A DNA stretch of 64,000 bases from Butyrivibrio sp. (lineage in GTDB: Bacteria > Bacillota > Clostridia > Lachnospirales > Lachnospiraceae). The position numbers and the translations under genes are program-made. Positions 58,699-64,000 of this stretch are shown here, in pieces. Where the stretch lies: positions 106,287 to 170,286 of the forward strand of contig SVFV01000005.1 in assembly GCA_015056655.1 (NCBI GenBank), given 5' to 3'. Position 1 is the stretch's first letter. Each line of letters opens with the position of its first letter. A model generated the notes under the pieces. It did not search any database and was not told the origin of the DNA. It was given only the letters and a program-made list of their open reading frames with translations.

Positions 58699-60893
58699 TA
58701 GGAAAACTCTGCTCCGTTTTCAGTATCGCTGTCAAAGCCAATATATGCAGTAAACTTACCATGCTCTGTTTCAAAGGCATTCTTAATGGTGAAGAATCTA
58801 AGCATATCCTCTGTGATCTTAAAGCTGACATCCACGGAATCTCCAGCCTTCACTTCTACTCTCTCAAAGCCCTTAAGCTCCTTTATAGGTCTTACTCTGC
58901 TTCCAGCCATATCTCTTATGTAGAGCTGAACAACCTGAGTAGCATCTACTCTGCCAGTATTCTTGACATTTACTGTAGCTGTAATTCCTGCATCATCTGT
59001 AAGAATATCCTTATCAAGCTTTACATTAGATATTTCAAATTTAGAATATGTAAGTCCATATCCAAAGCAGAACCTGGGCTCGTTAGGACAATCCAGATAT
59101 CTTGTAGTAAAAATGGAAGTGCCTTCAGCCGGCTTTGGTCTGCCTGTAATATATCTGTCGTAGTGTATAGGCTCCTGCCCCACACTGTAAGGGAAGCTCA
59201 TAGGAAGCTTTCCACTGGGAGAATACTCACCTGAAAGGATATCTATGATACCATTTCCGCCCTCTGTACCGGGTCTGAAGCTGATCATAAGAGCATCAGA
59301 CTTTTCAATGTATTCATCAAGTACAAGAGGTCTTCCACAGATAATAAGTGTAACAAGCTTTTTACTTTTCTTACTTACTTCATGGAAGAGTTTCCTCTGA
59401 GCATCTGATAATGTAAGGTTTACCTTACTTGTAGATTCACCTGTCTGAGCAAAGTGTTCTCCAAGACAAAGCACAACCTCATCAGCCCAGTCTGCTACCT
59501 CCAGTGCCTTAGCCATAAGCTTTTTATTCTCAGCCTCAAGGTTCTCCTGCGTAAAGGTATTAAAGCCAAGATCTGTGTTGTTATCAAGCATCTCACATCC
59601 CTTAGCAAACTTCACCTTGCACTCTGTCTTTTCAAAGAACTTTGTAGCAGCCTCCTGAATAGTAACTGTAGTCTTTGAATCACAGGAAATTGCCCATGAA
59701 CTGCGAAGCTCTTTTTCATCAACATAAGGTCCAATGAAAGCAATCCTCTTTACCTTAAGAGGAAGAGCCTCTCTCTCATTCTTAAGAAGAACCAGTGACT
59801 TTCTTACAGCGTCTCTTGCAATTGCTCTGTTCTCAGCAGTAAGTGTAACCTTCTTAGCCTTCTCCTCTGAAGCTCCGCGATAAGGATCCTCAAAAAGTCC
59901 AAGATCATTCTTTAATTCAAGAACTCTCATAACGGCCTCATCAAGAAGAGACTTATCTATTTCGCCGCTGTTAATTAGATCCTCAAGGTTTGCATAATAG
60001 CTTTCTGTGCACATGTCGATATCAACACCTGCCTCCATAGCAAGCTTTGCAGCCTCTCTAAGGCTCTCAGCTATTCCCCAGTTCTTCATCTCGGCAATAG
60101 CAGCCCAGTCAGAAATAAGTACTCCATCAAAGCCCATCTCTTTTCTAAGGATGTATCTCATAAGCCACTTATTTCCAGAAGAAGGAATACCATTAAGTGT
60201 GTTGAAGGAAGTCATCACAAGTCTTGCGCCAGCATCAATTCCTTCTTTATAAGCAGGAAGATACTGCTCTCTAAGTGTATGTTCTGATAATTCAACATTG
60301 TTGTAATCTCTGCCTGCCTCAGCTCCGCCATAAGCAGCGAAATGCTTCACGCAGGATGCCACGTGATCTGTATCTGTAAGGTCGTCTCCCTGATACCCCT
60401 TTACCATTGCTGCAACCATCTTACCATTGAGGAACTTATCCTCACCGGTTGACTCAACAACACGTCCCCATCTGGCATCTCTTACAAGATCTCCCATTGG
60501 AGAAAAAGTAACATGAACGCCGTCAGCGGAAGCTTCCTTTGCCTGAACCTCGGCACCTTTTCTGGCAACCTCAGGATCAAAGGTGGCTCCAAGTCCCAAT
60601 GGGCAGGGCATAACAGTCTTATGACCATGAATCACGTCCAGCATAAATAAAAGCGGAATATGATGAGGATGGTTCTCCACATACGCCTTCTGGATTTTCT
60701 TTACCTTCTCGGCACCGAATATTCCAAGGGTACTTCCTGCAAGTCTTAGTACATTCTCAGGAATCTGTGAATCTGAAAGTCCTGTAACTGCAGCATCTTC
60801 CTCAAAAGTAGCTCCAGGAAGCTGCACAAGCTGCAGAATCTTTTCCTCCATTGTCATCTCATCAAGTAAAGCTTTTAAATCAGTTTTTTTCAT
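58695..60893 (-). CDS. GH3 beta-glucosidase-like enzyme
   Basis: A 732-residue GH3 enzyme. The barrel domain has HKTVMPCPLGLGATFDPEVA, VESTGEDKFLNGKMVAAMVK and the nucleophile Asp in GVLISDWAAIAEM. The second alpha/beta domain and a C-terminal fibronectin-III-like domain (TVNVKNTGRVDATQVVQLYI) follow. The acid/base Glu is not certain by eye. No signal peptide, so cytosolic. It probably hydrolyses short beta-glucosides or xylosides. It directly follows a second GH3 gene with GGAGAG before the ATG. Confidence 0.92.
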   Translation of the reverse strand: MKKTDLKALLDEMTMEEKILQLVQLPGATFEEDAAVTGLSDSQIPENVLRLAGSTLGIFGAEKVKKIQKAYVENHPHHIPLLFMLDVIHGHKTVMPCPLGLGATFDPEVARKGAEVQAKEASADGVHVTFSPMGDLVRDARWGRVVESTGEDKFLNGKMVAAMVKGYQGDDLTDTDHVASCVKHFAAYGGAEAGRDYNNVELSEHTLREQYLPAYKEGIDAGARLVMTSFNTLNGIPSSGNKWLMRYILRKEMGFDGVLISDWAAIAEMKNWGIAESLREAAKLAMEAGVDIDMCTESYYANLEDLINSGEIDKSLLDEAVMRVLELKNDLGLFEDPYRGASEEKAKKVTLTAENRAIARDAVRKSLVLLKNEREALPLKVKRIAFIGPYVDEKELRSSWAISCDSKTTVTIQEAATKFFEKTECKVKFAKGCEMLDNNTDLGFNTFTQENLEAENKKLMAKALEVADWADEVVLCLGEHFAQTGESTSKVNLTLSDAQRKLFHEVSKKSKKLVTLIICGRPLVLDEYIEKSDALMISFRPGTEGGNGIIDILSGEYSPSGKLPMSFPYSVGQEPIHYDRYITGRPKPAEGTSIFTTRYLDCPNEPRFCFGYGLTYSKFEISNVKLDKDILTDDAGITATVNVKNTGRVDATQVVQLYIRDMAGSRVRPIKELKGFERVEVKAGDSVDVSFKITEDMLRFFTIKNAFETEHGKFTAYIGFDSDTENGAEFSY

Positions 60894-60913
60894 ACAATGT
60901 TCTCTCCATTTAA

Positions 60914-63124
60914 TTATTTATTATAGGCATACTTTTCCCATCGCTCATCTTTTATGACTCCGCTGAAGTTAAGACCAAATCCGAAGTCATAAGTATTGCC
61001 TGTAGAATCTGTGTAAGCTTCCATATCAAATGGAACGTCCTCGCAGTGCTTCTCTACTGTTTCCATATCCTTTGGAATCTGCACAGGCAAAAGTGCAGAA
61101 GGCTCAGCACCGCCGCTAATAATAGTAAATGCTGCTCTTGTTTCAACGCCAAAGTTTACAAGAATTGCATCAGCGTACTCTTCAAACTCAGAAACTATGC
61201 AAGGATTATTCATCCTGATAACAACGATTACAGGCTTATCTCCCATTGCTTTCTTTGTATCGATCACTGCATCAAGGTCACTTTCATTTGCAGGAGTATT
61301 GCTCTTTCCAAGATAAGTTCTGTTAGGATTTTCCTTTTCACGGAAATCACCCTGTCCTATACTCTCTGCTCTTGAGCACTCTGCCTTGTAGGTTCTGTAC
61401 TGAAGAGTTACTGGTCTGTAGCCAGTCTCATCTGTATAACCGTCACTGATAGGGCTTTCTATAAAGCAGACAGCCATGTCAGCATCCTCAGGCTTTTCTA
61501 CCAATTCGTAGAATTTTTCAACTGATGCCCTGTCTGCACCTGGCAAATCCATGGCATCTACCATGTTTCTCATAAAGCCCTTGTGAGCAGCGATGTGGCG
61601 GCCAGGAATATAAACCTTTTTCTTGCCTAAAACAGGAAGCACACCGTTATTCTTTACCATAACGATACTCTTAAGCTGAGCTTCAAAGCCCGCATCCACG
61701 AATTCTTTGCAACCAAGGATTTCCTTACTCTCATTAGGATCAAGATAAGGGTTCTCAAAAAGTCCACATCTAAAGCTGTTAAGAAGAAGTCTTACTGCGC
61801 TCTCTTCAAAGCGCTTTCTCATAGCTTCTTCGCCGTGGCGCTCGCAGCCAATCTTATATGCTTCAAGAATAGGTACAATATTGTTGTTTCCGCCAAACTG
61901 GTCTACGCCATTTTCAATTATCTGAAGATGTCTCTCAGCTTCAGTAAGTTTCTCTGTTCCAAAGCATCTTGAGCCAAAGGTATCAAGTGACTTTTCTGGA
62001 TCACCTGTGATTCCCCAGTCTGTGCAGACAATTCCCTTGTAGCCATACTTATCACGAAGAAGGTCTCCGATGATGTATTTGCTGTAGCTGTTTCCTACAT
62101 TTTTACCTGAAGGATCAACACCATAGCTTATTGTGTAGTAAGGCATTACAGAAGATGCTTCTTTTGTGCCTCCATCAAGCTTAAACGCACCTTCAAGGAA
62201 GGGCTTTAAATGCTCTTCAAAATTCTTGCCCGGATAAACGGCAAATTTACCGTAAGCATAATGAGCATCTCTACCAGACTCGCAGGGACCACCACCTGGC
62301 CAGTGCTTAACCATGGCTGCTACGCTCTTTTCTCCCCAGCCTGAATTCTTTGAATCAGGATCAGTCTGAAGGCCCTCACAATATGCCTTCGCATAGTCTG
62401 TTACAAGCTTACTGCTTGGTCCATAGGTATCTGCAACTCTCATCCATCTGGGCTCAGTTCCGAGGTCTATCTGCGGTCCAAGCTCAGTTGTGATGCCAAG
62501 TGCTCTGTACTCCCTTGCTGCTACCTTGGCAAACTCCTTTACAAGCTCAGGAGAAAAGGTTGCTGCAAGTCCAAGTCCCATAGGCCACTTACTGGTATCC
62601 TTTGCCTCTGTCTTAAACTCAGCAGAAGCGCTTCCAGCACCATGTCTTGGATCAGAGCTTGTGTTAACAGGAATGCTGTGAGGCATCTCCTCACATAAAG
62701 CCTGCATGTTATTATTCCATTTTGCTGCGATCTCACCATTTTTAAGTATCATGGCAAGAACATATCTCACATGATCCTCTGTAAGGAATTTCTTTTGCTG
62801 ATCAGTCAGATCCCAGGGCTCTGCTCCGCTTTCCTCGAATTTCTTTCCGCCATTATAGGTTGCGGCAAACCAGCCCGGTACATCAGAAGGTACTACCTGA
62901 TGTGCACTATACATCATAAGTCCTGCTATTTCTTCAACACTAAGACGTGTTGCCAGATCCTTTGCTCTCTCTTCCGGAGTAAGCCTCCAGTCTTCGTATG
63001 TGAGAAGTTCCCCAGTCTTCTCACAATCCTTGAAAAAATACCCATCTTTTTCTATGACACCCGCGGAACAAACGCCCAGTGTAGGACCGCCCTTGGGGTT
63101 CACAACTTCCCTGAACTCTGTCAT
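60914..63124 (-). CDS. GH3 glycosidase, divergent paralogue
   Basis: A 736-residue GH3 enzyme. Its barrel has GITTELGPQIDLGTEPRWMR, AAMVKHWPGGGPCESGRDAH and the nucleophile in GIVCTDWGITGDP. It keeps the second domain but has a different N-terminal part (about 60 residues, TYEDWRLTPEERAKDLATRL) from the neighbouring GH3, so it is not a recent duplicate. The C-terminal fibronectin-like domain is missing or reduced. No signal peptide. GGGAGG precedes the ATG. Substrate unknown; the pair suggests use of oligosaccharides from plant cell walls. Confidence 0.9.
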   Translation of the reverse strand: MTEFREVVNPKGGPTLGVCSAGVIEKDGYFFKDCEKTGELLTYEDWRLTPEERAKDLATRLSVEEIAGLMMYSAHQVVPSDVPGWFAATYNGGKKFEESGAEPWDLTDQQKKFLTEDHVRYVLAMILKNGEIAAKWNNNMQALCEEMPHSIPVNTSSDPRHGAGSASAEFKTEAKDTSKWPMGLGLAATFSPELVKEFAKVAAREYRALGITTELGPQIDLGTEPRWMRVADTYGPSSKLVTDYAKAYCEGLQTDPDSKNSGWGEKSVAAMVKHWPGGGPCESGRDAHYAYGKFAVYPGKNFEEHLKPFLEGAFKLDGGTKEASSVMPYYTISYGVDPSGKNVGNSYSKYIIGDLLRDKYGYKGIVCTDWGITGDPEKSLDTFGSRCFGTEKLTEAERHLQIIENGVDQFGGNNNIVPILEAYKIGCERHGEEAMRKRFEESAVRLLLNSFRCGLFENPYLDPNESKEILGCKEFVDAGFEAQLKSIVMVKNNGVLPVLGKKKVYIPGRHIAAHKGFMRNMVDAMDLPGADRASVEKFYELVEKPEDADMAVCFIESPISDGYTDETGYRPVTLQYRTYKAECSRAESIGQGDFREKENPNRTYLGKSNTPANESDLDAVIDTKKAMGDKPVIVVIRMNNPCIVSEFEEYADAILVNFGVETRAAFTIISGGAEPSALLPVQIPKDMETVEKHCEDVPFDMEAYTDSTGNTYDFGFGLNFSGVIKDERWEKYAYNK

Positions 63125-63160
63125 ATTTACCTCCCAATTTCTAAAGTTTTTGCTATGTAT

Positions 63161-63200
63161 GTAATTGTATCATAAAATGGCTTAAATTGCGCACAATTAC
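63161..63200 (-). promoter_or_regulatory. Candidate GH3 promoter flanked by an 8-bp inverted repeat
   Basis: GTAATTGT (63161-63168) and ACAATTAC (63193-63200) form a perfect inverted repeat. Between them, on the minus strand, TTGTGC (63191-63196) and TATGAT (63169-63174) lie 16 bases apart, a modest promoter. The repeat flanks both boxes and may be a regulator site. Confidence 0.5.
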
Positions 63201-63250
63201 TATCTTCAGCCAATCGAGTAGGAGGCGGTCAATGACCGCCGACCTCTCAC

Positions 63251-63283
63251 ACCACCGTGCGTACCGTTCGGTACACGGCGGTT
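63251..63283 (-). ncRNA. Group II intron domain V-like hairpin
   Basis: On the minus strand ACCGCCGT pairs with ACGGTGGT (one G-U), then a short helix TACC/GGTA closed by a GAAC loop, with a small bulge in between. This is the shape of domain V, the catalytic core of group II introns. The short span between the reverse-transcriptase stop (63303) and domain V fits a bacterial intron of this class. Confidence 0.8.
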
Positions 63284-63302
63284 CAATCAACTTGACAAAG
63301 AC

Positions 63303-64000
63303 TCACCTTTCGGTGTAGTAATCCAACATTGAGACTAATCCAAATGAGGTTAGTCTCTTTGTGCTTATAGCCTTCTGTACCCATCCATTATGAGCAAGTC
63401 TTGCATATCTATCGCCACAGTAGGCTATATTATATGCCGCCCATCTTGGCACATCTAGTTTCATAAGGTTCTTTGCTCTATTCTGCGGAGTTTTCCAATG
63501 CTTCCAGATGCACATACGAAGCCTGAACCTGATGTTCTTATCAAGTTCTACACATAGGGTTTTCATTCTGCCTATCTTGAAATAGTTAATCCAACCTCTG
63601 ATGAGAAGATTGAGTTTCTCAATCTTGTAACGGTTGCTAACTCCCCAACTTCGACAGGTAAGCTCTTTCATTCTTTTCTTAAACTTCGCTATTGATTTTG
63701 CATGTGGCTTAGCCTTGAATTGATGTGCTCTAGAATCAAAGTAGAAGCCAAAACCAAGGTATTTAAGTCCTTGTGGTTTGTCCACTTTACTCTTGGTCAT
63801 GTTGACCTTGAGACCTAGTTTCTCCTCAATGAATCGCGAGATATTTCTCATGACTCTATTAGCAGACATTTCACTTCCAACCATGATGATACAATCATCT
63901 GCGTATCTTACAAAGTTAAGCCCTCGCTTTTCCATCTCCTTATCAAGTTCATTCAACATGATATTCGCCAATAATGGCGAGAGATTTCCTCCTTGTGGTG
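63303..64000 (-). CDS. Group II intron reverse transcriptase/maturase, 3' part
   Basis: The 3' portion of an intron-encoded protein; the frame runs unbroken to the window end, so only the C-terminal 232 residues or so are visible. It shows PQGGNLSPLLANIM of RT domain 4, the catalytic NFVRYADDCII (YADD) of RT domain 5, GLKYLGFGF, and then the maturase domain X (LLIRGWINYFKIGRM) and a C-terminal basic region. The frame is intact with no stops, so the element may be functional. An endonuclease (HNH) domain is not evident at the C terminus. Confidence 0.94.
   Translation of the reverse strand, partial: PQGGNLSPLLANIMLNELDKEMEKRGLNFVRYADDCIIMVGSEMSANRVMRNISRFIEEKLGLKVNMTKSKVDKPQGLKYLGFGFYFDSRAHQFKAKPHAKSIAKFKKRMKELTCRSWGVSNRYKIEKLNLLIRGWINYFKIGRMKTLCVELDKNIRFRLRMCIWKHWKTPQNRAKNLMKLDVPRWAAYNIAYCGDRYARLAHNGWVQKAISTKRLTSFGLVSMLDYYTER

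Larger units (their letters stand above)
63213..64000 (-). mobile_element. Group II intron, 3' part, cut by the window edge
   Basis: The 3' end of a minus-strand group II intron. Reading the minus strand: the reverse-transcriptase gene, a domain V-like hairpin (63251-63283), a domain VI stem (GGCGGTC/GACCGCC at 63224-63240), and the end CCTACTCGAT at about 63213, the usual 3' terminus. The 5' end lies beyond 64000. It sits upstream of the GH3 genes in the same orientation. It could be an active retroelement. Confidence 0.85.

Noticed and set aside
1..64000. CRISPR array, tRNA or rRNA genes, toxin-antitoxin or other defence system
   Set aside because: No regularly spaced repeats, clover-leaf-like or rRNA sequences and no recognised defence genes were seen; most of the window is housekeeping, transport and carbohydrate genes.

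Overview
The window looks like chromosome of a strict-anaerobe Firmicute of the Lachnospiraceae, probably Butyrivibrio, Pseudobutyrivibrio or a close relative. That is inferred from gene content and style only: moderate-to-low G+C, strong GGAGG-type ribosome binding sites, Rex, HemZ, a DUF3021/LytTR pair, a biotin-dependent Na+ pump, a single-chain glycyl-tRNA synthetase, tandem GH3 glucosidases and several surface lipoproteins. Nearly all genes lie on the minus strand. The plus-strand genes are an HD-GYP protein, a J-domain membrane protein and a secreted Cys/Gly-Ser protein. No tRNA, rRNA, CRISPR array or prophage was seen.

Layout. 1-1.2 kb: window-edge direct repeats, terminators and an ArpU-like regulator. 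1.2-4.8 kb: a GntR (YtrA-like)/ABC ATPase/ABC permease operon with a clear promoter and operator. 4.9-16.6 kb: a long minus-strand run of glgX, a membrane protein, response regulator, histidine kinase, Glu-rich lipoprotein, apt, rel, an MBL hydrolase and hemZ. 16.6-22 kb: a five-gene biotin-dependent carboxyltransferase/Na+ pump cluster. 22-24.7 kb: rpsU, a metallophosphoesterase, scpA and scpB. 24.7-31.4 kb: a lipoprotein, glyQS and alaS, then recO and an Era GTPase with an unusual insertion. 31-38 kb: an M16C peptidase, a membrane protein with an acidic tail, YebC and a CNNM/CBS protein. 38-44 kb: the plus-strand genes plus LytTR/DUF3021. 44-51 kb: alr, nnr, a coiled-coil protein, rex, a small protein and an ABC-F ATPase. 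51-58.7 kb: a phosphonate-type ABC transporter with a cytosolic 5'-nucleotidase, and a polar amino acid (cystine-type) ABC transporter. 58.7-63.1 kb: two tandem GH3 glycosidases. 63.2-64 kb: the 3' part of a group II intron with its reverse transcriptase, cut by the window edge.

How the genes work together. The carboxyltransferase cluster holds both a pyruvate/oxaloacetate-type and an acyl-CoA-type carboxyltransferase with one biotin carrier and the Na+ pump beta and gamma subunits, suggesting carboxyl transfer coupled to sodium export. glgX and the GH3 enzymes fit polysaccharide use. rel, rex, the two-component system and LytTR give stress and redox control.

No wholly new multi-gene system is obvious. 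The best leads are regulatory (terminators in leaders, palindromes over promoters), the Era insertion, the combined carboxyltransferase cluster, the J-domain membrane protein and the transporter/nucleotidase pairing. All family calls come from reading motifs by eye; no database search was run.
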